From assembly GCA_038203025.1 (NCBI GenBank), contig JBBREK010000009.1, positions 1 to 40,095 on the forward strand: a DNA stretch of 40,095 nucleotides. The letters run 5' to 3'. The stretch is from UBA11346 sp038203025. Its GTDB lineage: Bacteria > Planctomycetota > UBA11346. The stretch's first letter is position 1; every line of letters begins with the position of its first letter. Shown here one piece after another: positions 23,589 to 32,103 of this stretch. The notes beneath the pieces are model-generated. The model worked only from the letters and a program-made list of their open reading frames with translations, was not told where the DNA came from and searched no databases. The position numbers and the translations under genes are program-made.

Positions 23589-24392
23589 TCAACCTGCCGC
23601 TGCTGCAGGCTTGGCCAAGGTCAGCTGTCGACGCAGTTCGGCCAGGGCCACGGGCAGCTGGACAGCCAGATCCTGCCAGCCACTTTCAATCGAGAGATCG
23701 CCATCGTAGCCGATGCCGGCCAGGGCACGCAGGTAGGGTGCGAAGTCATCGCCGGCGACGCCGGGAGCGGTGCGCTTCTCGCGCTCAGCAACGTGGGCGT
23801 GCCGCAGCAGCGGGCCAGCGCGCGTGATCGACTCGGGCCCCTCGCCGTCGCGCAGCATGTGGTAGATGTCGGCAAGCAGTCGCACGCCTGGCGTACCCGC
23901 ATCGCGCACGATCGCGGCGCCCTCATCGACCGAATTGAGGAAGTTGCACTCGCCGGAGTTCAGCGGTTCGACCACCAGCGTCACCTGCTGGGCGGCGGCG
24001 AGCGGTCCCAGCTCGCGCAGCAGCTCGACGAACTGGGCACGGGCGATGGCGCGATCGAACTCGTCCGGGATGCGGCGCGACCCGCCGCTGCCGAAGACGA
24101 TGACGGCGATGCCGGCCTGCCGGGCGCGGTCGAACGCCACCATCGCCCAGGCGCGGATGGCGGCACGGTCGATCGCCGGGCCGACACAGGGCAGATCACC
24201 GGGCAGGAAGCAGTTGGCGACGCGGATCGGCTTGGCGCAGGCCTGTGCCGCCTGCAAGCGCGCCGCCCAGGCCGCCGCATCGCCATCGCGCGGAGCCAGA
24301 AAGGCCTGCACGTTCTCTTCGACATAGTCCAGTCCGGAGGCGGCGATAAGGGCCGCGTTGGCGCTGGCAGAGCTGCAGATGCCGAGGTTCAT
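23589..24392 (-). CDS. Sugar phosphate isomerase/epimerase-like TIM barrel
   Basis: A 267-residue protein of the xylose-isomerase-like TIM-barrel (AP endonuclease 2) family. Probable divalent metal ligands are Glu142 (VVEPLNSGE), Asp175 with His178 (ADIYHML), His200 (HAHVAERE) and Glu236 (LSIESGW). Members include hydroxypyruvate isomerase and keto-sugar epimerases; the exact reaction cannot be told. The start at 24392 (MNLGICSSAS) is preferred to a longer frame that lacks homology. It is divergent from an AraC regulator, which likely controls it. Confidence 0.85.
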   Translation of the reverse strand: MNLGICSSASANAALIAASGLDYVEENVQAFLAPRDGDAAAWAARLQAAQACAKPIRVANCFLPGDLPCVGPAIDRAAIRAWAMVAFDRARQAGIAVIVFGSGGSRRIPDEFDRAIARAQFVELLRELGPLAAAQQVTLVVEPLNSGECNFLNSVDEGAAIVRDAGTPGVRLLADIYHMLRDGEGPESITRAGPLLRHAHVAEREKRTAPGVAGDDFAPYLRALAGIGYDGDLSIESGWQDLAVQLPVALAELRRQLTLAKPAAAAG

Positions 24393-24415
24393 ATGCGATC
24401 TCCGTGACGTGTGCC

Positions 24416-24428
24416 GGATAATATATCC
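24416..24428. promoter_or_regulatory. AT-rich near-palindrome in divergent isomerase/araC promoter region
   Basis: GGATAATATATCC is a near-perfect 13-nt palindrome and the only strongly AT-rich stretch in the 86-nt gap between the isomerase and AraC genes. It contains -10-like hexamers on both strands (TAATAT forward, TATTAT reverse). It could be the overlapping promoter core or an operator. Confidence 0.4.
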
Positions 24429-24478
24429 TTCCAGAACCCAAATGGTCAGCACAATTCCGTTCAGAGGATGCGACTTCC

Positions 24479-25288
24479 GTGATAGAGCGCTGGAGCCGGT
24501 TCCGTCCTTCCCCCAAGCCCTCGCTGGCCCTGCCCTTCGGCCTGCGCTCGTTGGGCCGCTATCGCTATTCCGAGCCGGGTAGGATCGAGGAGATCCGGCC
24601 CCGCGGCTTCGTGCAGCTGTACTGGGGCCTGTCCGGACGTACCGGCTTCGCCACCGACGACGGTGAGGTGATCCTGGGGGCGGGCGATATCTTCGTCTAT
24701 CCCGATGACGCCTGGCACCGCCTGCTCGCCCTTGAGGCCGGCACCGCCTACTGGTGGTTCACTGTCGACGGCCCCCTCGCCAACGCCTCAGTCGCTGCCT
24801 TCGGCCTGCGTCCGCCCTGGCCGAAGCAGGCCGGCCCGCCCCCTGAACGTCTGTTCCAGCGCCTCGCCACCCTGATCATCGACCCCGGCCAGACCGCCGA
24901 GCGGGCCGCCGCCGCGCTCGCCTGGGAACTGCTCTCCAACGCCGCCGCCGGCGGACTCAGCGCCAACAACGAGGACCTGGTGGTCGAACGCCTGCGCCGC
25001 GTGCTGATCGAGCGCGCCGGCGATCCCGAACTGTCGGTGTCGCGTCTGGCCGGCGAACTTGGCGAGGACCGCAGCGTGCTGTCGCGGCGCTTCACCCGCC
25101 TGGTCGGCGTCGCCCCTAAGCCGTTCCTGCAATCCATCCGCCTGAGCCGCGCCATGTCCCTATTGCACACCACCGAGGCCCCGATCTCCGCCATCGCCCA
25201 CGACTGCGGCTTCGCCGACCCCGGCTACTTCGCCCGCGCCTTCCGCGAACGCACCGGCCTGACCCCAGAACGGTTCAGGAGGGGATAG
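24479..25288 (+). CDS. AraC family regulator of the isomerase locus
   Basis: A 269-residue regulator starting at a GTG (MIERWSRFRPSPK). The N-terminal cupin sensor domain includes EEIRPRGFVQLYWGLSGR and GDIFVYPDDAWHRLLALEAGT in pieces. The C-terminal DNA-binding domain (about 170-269) has two helix-turn-helix motifs: VSRLAGELGEDRSVLSRRF, and ISAIAHDCGFADPGYFARAF. It is divergent from the sugar isomerase gene and probably controls it in response to a sugar. A hairpin-rich region follows. Confidence 0.9.
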   Translation: MIERWSRFRPSPKPSLALPFGLRSLGRYRYSEPGRIEEIRPRGFVQLYWGLSGRTGFATDDGEVILGAGDIFVYPDDAWHRLLALEAGTAYWWFTVDGPLANASVAAFGLRPPWPKQAGPPPERLFQRLATLIIDPGQTAERAAAALAWELLSNAAAGGLSANNEDLVVERLRRVLIERAGDPELSVSRLAGELGEDRSVLSRRFTRLVGVAPKPFLQSIRLSRAMSLLHTTEAPISAIAHDCGFADPGYFARAFRERTGLTPERFRRG

Positions 25289-25290
25289 CA

Positions 25291-25320
25291 CCGTTCGTCG
25301 TGCGTTGTTCGTCGTTCCGC
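25291..25320. repeat. Degenerate heptamer tract, possible relic of the array family
   Basis: Immediately after the AraC stop codon the sequence reads as four 7-mers in register: GTTCGTC, GTGCGTT, GTTCGTC and GTTCCGC (from 25293). They resemble the GGTTCGC-type arms elsewhere in the window but are degenerate, and I find no matching inverted arm downstream. Confidence 0.45.
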
Positions 25321-25381
25321 AGGTGCTGGTGTACTACCGGACCGGGATCCCGTCGCGCAGCGATGGCGGCGTACAATGGGT

Positions 25382-25549
25382 CCAGGGCATCGCCCTGGCC
25401 GCAGCCGAAGGCGAGGATCGCGCGCCGAGGGGTGGTGGGCGGATACAATGGCGCAGCCATCCGCCCACGGTTTCAGAGCGCAGCGATGAAACCGAACCCC
25501 GACAAAGCGCGGGGGGCAGGCCCGAAGGGCCGCGGGGGCAACGCCCCCG
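25382..25549. ncRNA. Cluster of five hairpins upstream of tRNA-Arg; possible structured RNA
   Basis: Five perfect stems occur within 168 nt. CCAGGGC/GCCCTGG is at 25382-25398. GTGGGCGGAT/ATCCGCCCAC is at 25435-25468. CGGTTTCA/TGAAACCG is at 25468-25494. GGCCC/GGGCC with a GAA loop is at 25519-25531. CGGGGGC/GCCCCCG with an AAC loop is at 25533-25549. The 8-mer TACAATGG occurs twice, once near the start and once inside the second hairpin. No open frame here matches a family. The region may be an untranslated structured RNA, a decayed repeat element or a compound transcript end. The strand is uncertain. Confidence 0.4.
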
Positions 25550-25559
25550 AACAAAAAAG

Positions 25560-25633
<74 letters not shown>

Positions 25634-25685
25634 AGTATTGTTCTGAGTTGCGCATCATGGTGGAACCTGCCACCGCGCAAGTCGC

Positions 25686-28600
25686 TCATCGCGCCAGCAG
25701 CGGCAGGGCCTCGGCCAAGGCGGCCTTGGTGTCCGGGTGCAGGGCCAGGGCGCGCTCGAGGGCGGCCACCGCCGGGGCGGTCGCCGGGCGTTCGCGACGC
25801 AGCGCGGTCAGACGGTCATGGAGCTCCGGCTGGGTGGCGCCAAGCAGGTGTGCAGCGACGGCGGCAGCGTGCAAGCTGAGCCGGGCCGCGGTCGGGGCGT
25901 GCTCGCCCCCCTGCCGCTCGGCGGCCTCACCAAGCAGGGTCCGCGTCGCATCAGCGTCGGTCGTCGCCAGCAGAACAGCGCGCAGGGCGCTGATCTGGGC
26001 GCCGGGGGATTCGCGCAGGTCGCACCATTCGCCGCGACGGGCGAGGTAGGAACCGCACAGCACCTCGTCCTGGCGACGCACCGCGGTGCGCAGCAGGGCG
26101 TGATGCGCGTGGCGACGGGCATGGATGCCATGCACGGCCAGTTCGCCGGCCGCGGCGGCCGGCTGGGCGGTGCCGGCCATGACCGCCAGGGCGGCGCCAA
26201 CCTCGGCCTCGGCGACAGAGGAATCGTCCGCCAGCATGTGGACGCGCAGGCAGGACAGCCGCGCCTGGGCCGTGGTGCGATCCTGTTCGTCAGCCAGCTT
26301 CGCCGCCGCCTCGTCGGCGCGGTCGAGGTGCTTGCGCGCATCCTTCCACCGGCCGGCAGCGGAGGCGATGCGCCCACGCTCCTCGGCCAGACGGATGAAC
26401 AGGGCGCGGCCGCCGCAACCCACCGCCTCGGTGCGCTGCCATGGGGCGATGAATAACTCGGCGTTCTCGAGATCGAGGGCCTCGCGGGCCGCGACACTGG
26501 CGTGCAGCGCGGTTTCCACCACCTCGGCGGGCAGATCCTCGCGCAGGTCGGCAAGGCGCTGGATGAGGCGCGCTACCGCCTCGGGGCTCGGCGTGCCGAC
26601 AGCCGACTGGGCGGCGATCAGGGCACTGTCGAGCCGCAGCCGGTCACGCGGACGCAGGCCGCTGGCGGCGTTGGCCTCCAACCAGGCCAACTCGCGGGCA
26701 AGTCGCGGCGCATCGGCGATGCGTCCACGGGCCAGGCCGGTGAGATGGCGATGCAGGGCGACCGCCGCCTCGCCGTCGACCGCCAGACGCTTGGCGATGC
26801 GGGCGAGCAGCGTCTCGGCCGGTCCGCCGGCGTCCTCGCTGGCCTCGGCGAGCAGGCCGCTCCACGCCGTCCACGGCGGGAGATTACCCAGAGCAAGCTG
26901 GGCCAGGTTCTCGCGCAGCGCCGGCGAGGGCTCAAGCAGGCAGGAACCGGTGAGTCCGCTCTGGCGGATGCGCGCCAGCTCGGCCTCGCGGCGGCCACCC
27001 CAGGTCCACGCCACGGCCTCGGCCAATGACGCGGCCTGATCAGCGACCACGGCAACGCTGATGCTGGCGTCGACGACTTGGCCGAGCGCAGTCAGCGCGG
27101 TGTCGAGGGCGGCGCGGTCGAGTCCATCGGCCCACTCCGGCAGTTCGACGGTGATCGCCAGTGCTCCCTGACGGGGCACAAGCAGCGCGACCAGCGCGGT
27201 CAGTGCCTGGACGGCATCCGACCAAGCATCGCCGCCACGATCGGCGCAATCCGCCAGCGGCAGACCAACCACACCACCATCACGATCAGCGACGGTCTGG
27301 ACCACGGCATCGAGTTCATCGAGGTTGGCGCACTCGGCCGCCCGCCAGCTGGCAGCGACCGGTCCGTGCTCCAGCGGAGCGGCGAACAGCAGGCCGACGG
27401 CGTGGCCGGGCCGACGACCCTTGCCGTCGCCACGCCCACGGGCGCCGGTGAGGGCGACCACCAGTCGCCAGGCCGCCTGCGGCTTGAGCCGGGTCAGCCG
27501 GTGCTCGGCCGAACCCAGGTGCACCGAACTGAGCGACTGACCGGCTTCGCGCCGCGTCTGCTCCTGCTGGGCGAGGTCGTCGCCGCGTTTGATGCGCTGC
27601 ATACGCTCGACGGCCTGCGCACCCTCAGCGGGGAAGCGGGCGGACAGGCGCTCCTGGGCGGCGCGAGTAGCCTCGCCTTCGGGGCCGTGCTCTTTGAGCG
27701 CGGCGCGGAAGCGGCGCTCCAGCTCGTCCAGTTCATGGCGACGCTGCTGCTCCAGACGCTCGCGCGACGGTCCGTCAAGGGCGGCGATGGCGGCCTGGAC
27801 CTCGGGATCGGCCCAGCTGCGTTCGGAGACCAGGCGACCGGCCTGGGCGATGGCCTCGGCGGCAGCGCGGATCTGCGCCAGTTCGGTGGCGATGCGCTCG
27901 GCGACGCCAGCGAAGCGGGCTTCGATGTAGCCGCGCAGCTCGCGGGCCGGTGCGGAGTCCTCGCCCTCGGCACGGGCGGCGTTGCCCATGCGGCGCAGCA
28001 GGTCGTCGAGTTCCTTGGCCCGTTCCGCCTCCAGCTTGGCCTTGGCCTCGGGATGGGCGTCGAGCAGCTTCTTCCACGCTGCAGCGACGGCTGGATCCTC
28101 GGGACCGCGCGCACCCAAGAGGTTCTCCCAGTCGCGCTTCAGCGCCGCCACTGGCGGCGGCGGATACAGCGCCGCCATGGTCAGTTGCACGCCCTGGGCC
28201 TGGAGATGCTCGGCGATCAGGGCGCGCAAATCATCGCGCACCGCCATCGGCGGGCGCAGGATGGCGAAGGCCACCTCGCGCAGGGCTGGGCCGACTTCGG
28301 CCTCGGCCGCCTTGGCGGTCAGCACCTGGGCGACGCGCTCGCGGATGCGCGCCAGCTGGCGCTTGGCGTCGGCATCAACGTTCCAGTTGGCCAGGGCCGG
28401 CGGCAGGAAGACCTCGACCGGGGCCGGAGCGGGTGTCGGCTCGGCGATCGGGGCAGCAGGCGCGGCGGCCAGTTCCGGCTGCGCGCCATCGATCGCAACC
28501 GGGGCGACGGCGGGTGCCGGGGGTACCGCAGGTGCCGGGGGTACCGCAGGTGCCGGGGGTGCCGCGACGGTGATATGCCGGCCGAGCCACGATTCCCAGG

Positions 28601-29129
28601 CGATGCGCGGCGGACGCGGCGGCAGGGCTGCCGGCGCCGGGCGCTCGCGGTACTCGCGCGGTTCACGCGGACCACGGTCGTCGCGCGGACCGCGGCCATC
28701 GCGGCCATCGCGGGGACCACGGTTGTCACGCGGACCACGGTTGTCGCGCGGGGCGGGGGCATCGCCGGCCGGGGCCGCACCGGGCGCCAGCGCCGGTTTG
28801 GCCTTGGCCTTCTGCGGCCGCATCGACTGGATGTACTCCTGGGCCACGACGCGCATCGCTCCCAGCGTCGCGTGGTCAGCGGGGAAGCAGGCCTCCATGG
28901 CCGCATCGGGACGCAGCCCGCCCGGAGGCGGCCGGCCAGCGACCAGCGCGTTGACCAGATCGATGGCCTTCTCGAAGCGCGGCAACTCGGCGTTTGGCAA
29001 GGGTTTGACCGCCTCCAGACCGAGGTCCGCGAGCTTGCGCTCGAGGAAGCTGGCGGGCAGCCGGCCGCGGGCGCAGGCGAAGATGTCGTGCACGGCGCTG
29101 GACCAGCGTTGCGAAGGCGATGCGATCAT
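25686..29129 (-). CDS. Large protein of unknown function with RD-rich linker and helical repeats
   Basis: A 1147-residue protein I do not recognise. An N-terminal helical domain (about 1-105) is followed by a Lys/Pro/Ala linker and a strongly charged low-complexity region (about 128-163, repeats of RDNRGP, RDGRDGRGP and similar). Next comes a Pro/Ala segment with three tandem PPAPAV repeats (191-208), then a conserved-looking WESWLGRHI patch at 178-186. Residues about 255-560 are charged and helical, probably coiled coil. From about 570 on it looks like an all-helical solenoid with TPR-like stretches. No signal peptide or membrane segment is seen, so it should be cytoplasmic. The RD/RG linker resembles those of nucleic-acid-binding proteins, but this is only a hint. 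The start has no strong ribosome-binding site. Confidence 0.8.
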   Translation of the reverse strand: MIASPSQRWSSAVHDIFACARGRLPASFLERKLADLGLEAVKPLPNAELPRFEKAIDLVNALVAGRPPPGGLRPDAAMEACFPADHATLGAMRVVAQEYIQSMRPQKAKAKPALAPGAAPAGDAPAPRDNRGPRDNRGPRDGRDGRGPRDDRGPREPREYRERPAPAALPPRPPRIAWESWLGRHITVAAPPAPAVPPAPAVPPAPAVAPVAIDGAQPELAAAPAAPIAEPTPAPAPVEVFLPPALANWNVDADAKRQLARIRERVAQVLTAKAAEAEVGPALREVAFAILRPPMAVRDDLRALIAEHLQAQGVQLTMAALYPPPPVAALKRDWENLLGARGPEDPAVAAAWKKLLDAHPEAKAKLEAERAKELDDLLRRMGNAARAEGEDSAPARELRGYIEARFAGVAERIATELAQIRAAAEAIAQAGRLVSERSWADPEVQAAIAALDGPSRERLEQQRRHELDELERRFRAALKEHGPEGEATRAAQERLSARFPAEGAQAVERMQRIKRGDDLAQQEQTRREAGQSLSSVHLGSAEHRLTRLKPQAAWRLVVALTGARGRGDGKGRRPGHAVGLLFAAPLEHGPVAASWRAAECANLDELDAVVQTVADRDGGVVGLPLADCADRGGDAWSDAVQALTALVALLVPRQGALAITVELPEWADGLDRAALDTALTALGQVVDASISVAVVADQAASLAEAVAWTWGGRREAELARIRQSGLTGSCLLEPSPALRENLAQLALGNLPPWTAWSGLLAEASEDAGGPAETLLARIAKRLAVDGEAAVALHRHLTGLARGRIADAPRLARELAWLEANAASGLRPRDRLRLDSALIAAQSAVGTPSPEAVARLIQRLADLREDLPAEVVETALHASVAAREALDLENAELFIAPWQRTEAVGCGGRALFIRLAEERGRIASAAGRWKDARKHLDRADEAAAKLADEQDRTTAQARLSCLRVHMLADDSSVAEAEVGAALAVMAGTAQPAAAAGELAVHGIHARRHAHHALLRTAVRRQDEVLCGSYLARRGEWCDLRESPGAQISALRAVLLATTDADATRTLLGEAAERQGGEHAPTAARLSLHAAAVAAHLLGATQPELHDRLTALRRERPATAPAVAALERALALHPDTKAALAEALPLLAR
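28506..28559 (-). repeat. 18-nt tandem repeat encoding PPAPAV
   Basis: Three tandem copies of an 18-nt unit (GGTGCCGGGGGTACCGCA on the plus strand, with small changes) encode the three PPAPAV repeats in the linker of the 1147-residue protein. Such in-frame units readily change copy number by slippage, so linker length may vary between strains. Confidence 0.85.
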
Positions 29130-29180
29130 GGGGCGAACAGCCTATGAGCGGTTGGAAAACGCCAACCCCCGTCGCACCCA

Positions 29181-29226
29181 GGGCCTTGAACGGCCGCACG
29201 GCTGGACAAGCGGCCGTTCAAGGCCC
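29181..29226. promoter_or_regulatory. Perfect 17-bp inverted repeat between divergent genes
   Basis: GGGCCTTGAACGGCCGC (29181-29197) and its exact reverse complement (29210-29226) are separated by 12 nt. They sit in the gap between the divergent 1147-residue gene and the second PhyH gene. No T-run follows on either side. A 17-bp perfect stem close to the PhyH start could act as an operator or as an mRNA leader structure. Confidence 0.7.
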
Positions 29227-29255
29227 CGGAGATGCTGCCCACCCAGGAGCAGCCG

Positions 29256-30035
29256 ATGCACGCCGCCACCGCCACCACCACCCACCACCCCCTGTCCGAC
29301 CAGCTCGTCGCCGGCTACCGGACAGATGGTTTCTGCGTCGTCCGCGGACTGCTCAGCGCCACGGAATGCGCCATGTACCGGGCGGAATCGCTACGCCTGT
29401 GCCGCGAAGCTGACCTCCTGGAGTACACCGGGGAGGCCGCCTATCGCCGGGCCCTGATCCAACGCGTCAACGTTTGGCGCGACAGCGCCGTGATAGCCCA
29501 GCTGACCCTGCACCCCCGGGTCTGCGCCTGGGCCACCCGCCTGGCCAGCACGCCATTGCGGCTATGGCACGACCACTGCCTGGCCAAGGCACCCCGCAAC
29601 GGGGCCTCGACCGAGTTCCACCAGGACCAGCCGTACTGGCCGCACCTCGATTCGCTGCAGCCGATCTCGGTGTGGATCGCCCTGCAGGACGTGCCGGTCG
29701 AACGCGGCTGCATGAGTTTCATTCCCGGTAGCCAGCAACTCACCGAACTTGGCGCCAGCGACCTGACCGACGCCGGCGGCCTGATTGCCCTGCACCCGGA
29801 GCTGGCCTGGCAGCCACGCGTCACCATCCCGCTGCGCGCCGGTGACGTCACCTTTCACCACGGCCGCACCGCCCATCGCGCCAACGCCAACGACACCGAC
29901 GAGTACCGCGTCGCCCACACCGTCATCTACATGCCGCGCACGACGCGATTCTCTGGCGCCAGCCACTGCGTCACCGATCCGCTCTGCCTAGCCGTCGGGG
30001 AGGTCATCGCGGGTGATTTGTTCCCCGAGGTCTGA
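29256..30035 (+). CDS. Phytanoyl-CoA dioxygenase (PhyH) family protein 2
   Basis: A 259-residue Fe(II)/2-oxoglutarate oxygenase. The iron ligands are His122 and Asp124 (FHQDQPYW) and probably His207 (GRTAHRAN), with Arg218 (DEYRVAHTV) as likely 2-oxoglutarate ligand. The segment SVWIALQDVPVERGCMSFIPGS is typical of the family. I place the start at 29256 because AGGAG lies 6 nt upstream; an ATG at 29232 has its GGAG directly against it. It differs from PhyH protein 1. Its stop directly abuts the stop of the convergent URO-D-like gene. The substrate is unknown. Confidence 0.88.
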   Translation: MHAATATTTHHPLSDQLVAGYRTDGFCVVRGLLSATECAMYRAESLRLCREADLLEYTGEAAYRRALIQRVNVWRDSAVIAQLTLHPRVCAWATRLASTPLRLWHDHCLAKAPRNGASTEFHQDQPYWPHLDSLQPISVWIALQDVPVERGCMSFIPGSQQLTELGASDLTDAGGLIALHPELAWQPRVTIPLRAGDVTFHHGRTAHRANANDTDEYRVAHTVIYMPRTTRFSGASHCVTDPLCLAVGEVIAGDLFPEV

Positions 30036-31040
30036 TCAGACGCACGCCCGGCCGGCGTACTCGTGGAGCAGCCGAACGTAGATGCGGTAGTTCTCCAGCG
30101 ACACCCCGGGCGGGGTCTGATGGTCGACCGAGGGGATGAAGCGGCCGCGGCGCATCGCCGGCAGCAGGCGGTCGAACTCGGCGCGCATCGCCGCTTCGCC
30201 CTTGGGCATGACCATCTTGTCGTAGTGGCCGACAAACAGCAGGTCGGGATGATTGCGCTGCAGTACCTCGATGTCGACCCCGGCTTGGCGCTCAAGGGGC
30301 AGGATGCCCTCGATGCCGGCGGCAGCGAACCACGGGGCGCAGCGTGTGATGTCGCCATCGCTGTCGATGATGACGCGGATGCCGCGGCGTTTCAGCGCCG
30401 GCACGACGCGCTGGTAGTATGGCAGCATGAAGGTGTCGAAGGCCTTCTTCGACAGCATCGGCCCGTGGTTGTAGGACAGATCCTCCGCGAAAGTGACGAA
30501 GTCGAGGGTTCCGAGGGTGTCGAGTTCGTCGAGGTAGTGCAGCACCCAGGCCGCCAGGCGGTCGTTGATGCGATGCAGCAGGTCGGGCTCGTCGTGGAAG
30601 GCCAGAAGATGCCGCTCGATGCCGAGGATGTCGCGTGCCCCCCAGAAGAAGCCAGGCAACGTCGCCCACACCGCCGCCTCGCCGGCGGCCTGCCAGGCGA
30701 AAGCCTGGGCATAGCTGGTGCGATCAACCGGAAACGCGCCGACATAGGCCTCGAGCGCATCATAGGACGGCGCCACGCCGAGGACGCCGGCGCCATGGTG
30801 TGGCGGCTGCCAGGGGCAGTCCGGGCTGAGAGCGCTGGTCCAGGTCTGATGCCAGACATCCAGGCCGAAGTGCCGATACAACTCGTAGCGTTCGCTGACA
30901 GTCAGACCCTCGCCCTGCCAGCGGCCGATGGTGTCGCCCCACCACATCGCCCACTCGACCATGGGTAGACGATCGACGGGTTGGCCATCACAGATGGCAT
31001 GGAACCGTTCGCGGACGGACATGGCGGCGGTGGCCTGCAT
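30036..31040 (-). CDS. Uroporphyrinogen decarboxylase (URO-D)-like protein
   Basis: A 334-residue TIM-barrel protein of the URO-D superfamily, which also includes corrinoid-dependent methyltransferases of the MtaA/CmuA type. The opening SVRERFHAICDGQPVDRLPMVEW is the usual start of these non-HemE members. Later segments include DFVTFAEDLSYNHGPMLS and VIIDSDGDIT. True HemE motifs are not evident, so a role in heme synthesis is unlikely; a methyltransferase or sugar-related role is more plausible. The ATG at 31040 has a GGAG 9 nt upstream; an internal ATG at 31022 is an alternative. It lies 51 nt downstream of an AraC gene. Confidence 0.82.
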   Translation of the reverse strand: MQATAAMSVRERFHAICDGQPVDRLPMVEWAMWWGDTIGRWQGEGLTVSERYELYRHFGLDVWHQTWTSALSPDCPWQPPHHGAGVLGVAPSYDALEAYVGAFPVDRTSYAQAFAWQAAGEAAVWATLPGFFWGARDILGIERHLLAFHDEPDLLHRINDRLAAWVLHYLDELDTLGTLDFVTFAEDLSYNHGPMLSKKAFDTFMLPYYQRVVPALKRRGIRVIIDSDGDITRCAPWFAAAGIEGILPLERQAGVDIEVLQRNHPDLLFVGHYDKMVMPKGEAAMRAEFDRLLPAMRRGRFIPSVDHQTPPGVSLENYRIYVRLLHEYAGRACV

Positions 31041-31091
31041 GGCGGTGGTCTCCGCGCTGCTTGTATCCGTCCGCCAGGATCGGGTTTGTCC

Positions 31092-31994
31092 CTACGTGCC
31101 GTCCGACCCGGCTGTGCGTGCGCCGGAGCGGTAGCGTGCCGGCGAGGTGCCGAACATGGCCTTGAAGCGACGTCCGAAGTGCCCCAGGTCCTTGAAGCCG
31201 CAGGCCACAGCCACCTCGACCACCGGTTCGTCGCCACCGCGCAAGCGCAGGGCCGCCTCCTGCAGGCGCAGGTCCATGAGATAGGCCATTGGAGTACGCC
31301 CAGCATAGGCGAGGAAGCGGCGCGAGCAGTGGAATCGCGACAAGCCTGTTGCCCGCGCCAGATCGTCTACCGCGATCTCGTCGGCGAGATGCCCGGCCAA
31401 CCAGGCGCAGGCCTGTTCCATCACCGGGTCGGCCTCGGCCGGACCACGGACGCCGGTGTCGAGCAGCTGACGACCGACCAGCACCAGCAGCTGACGCAGC
31501 AGCGCCTCCATCATGGCGTGGTGGCCTGGGCGGCCGGCCTCCTGCTCGTCCCACAGGCGCAGCAGGATGGCATCGGGCCCGTCCGGCTCGCGCATCGAGC
31601 AGGCGAGCAGGCGGTTCCGCCGGTTGGCGAAGCCGGGATGCACCGGGATCAGGCTGGCGACCGCGCCGCGCAGCTCCGCCGGCAGGGCGGGCAACGCGTG
31701 ACGGGCGGGATCGAGGTAGATGTTCCACAGCGACACAGCCTGTCCAGCCGTGTCGATACGGTGTGGCACGTCCCATTGCACCACGGCGAGCGACCCGGCG
31801 CGCTCGGCGAAGCGCTGATCGCCGATATCGTGTTCACAGCTGCCGTGCACCAGATAGCTGGCGTAGAGTACATCATGCACATGGAACGGCTGCTGGGCGC
31901 CGACCACGGCATAGTCCGGGAAGCGCTGCACCGCCACGCCGATGGCAGCAAGCGTGGGCCACTGCTCACGCAAGCGGTGCCTGACAGAGGACAT
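31092..31994 (-). CDS. AraC family regulator upstream of URO-D-like gene
   Basis: A 300-residue regulator beginning at the ATG at 31994 (MSSVRHRLREQW); the longer open frame upstream overlaps the divergent BMP gene and is not coding. An N-terminal cupin region (QQPFHVHDVLYASYLVHGSCEHDIGD, in pieces) precedes the C-terminal domain with two helix-turn-helix motifs (VDDLARATGLSRFHCSRRFLAYAG, in part, and VVEVAVACGFKDLGHFGRRF). It is cotranscribed with or precedes the URO-D-like gene and is divergent from the BMP importer, so it could regulate either. Confidence 0.9.
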   Translation of the reverse strand: MSSVRHRLREQWPTLAAIGVAVQRFPDYAVVGAQQPFHVHDVLYASYLVHGSCEHDIGDQRFAERAGSLAVVQWDVPHRIDTAGQAVSLWNIYLDPARHALPALPAELRGAVASLIPVHPGFANRRNRLLACSMREPDGPDAILLRLWDEQEAGRPGHHAMMEALLRQLLVLVGRQLLDTGVRGPAEADPVMEQACAWLAGHLADEIAVDDLARATGLSRFHCSRRFLAYAGRTPMAYLMDLRLQEAALRLRGGDEPVVEVAVACGFKDLGHFGRRFKAMFGTSPARYRSGARTAGSDGT

Positions 31995-32103
31995 GGTGGC
32001 ATGCTCGTCCCCGCGGTGCGGAAGCCAGTGGGGCCGCCATTCCCGACGTCGGACCTTCCCAGCTTGCCATTGGATCGCCTCAACCGCGTAGATACAGCCC
32101 GGT

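Noticed and set aside
27078..29147. 689-residue open frame on the plus strand
   Set aside because: It is antisense to the 1147-residue gene, is rich in simple Arg/Gly repeats from the linker DNA, and shows no recognisable domain. The minus-strand frame is longer and has organised helical sequence.
30036..31040. hemE (uroporphyrinogen decarboxylase for heme synthesis)
   Set aside because: It has only the general superfamily pattern and a catabolic context, and the usual HemE N-terminal motif is not evident.
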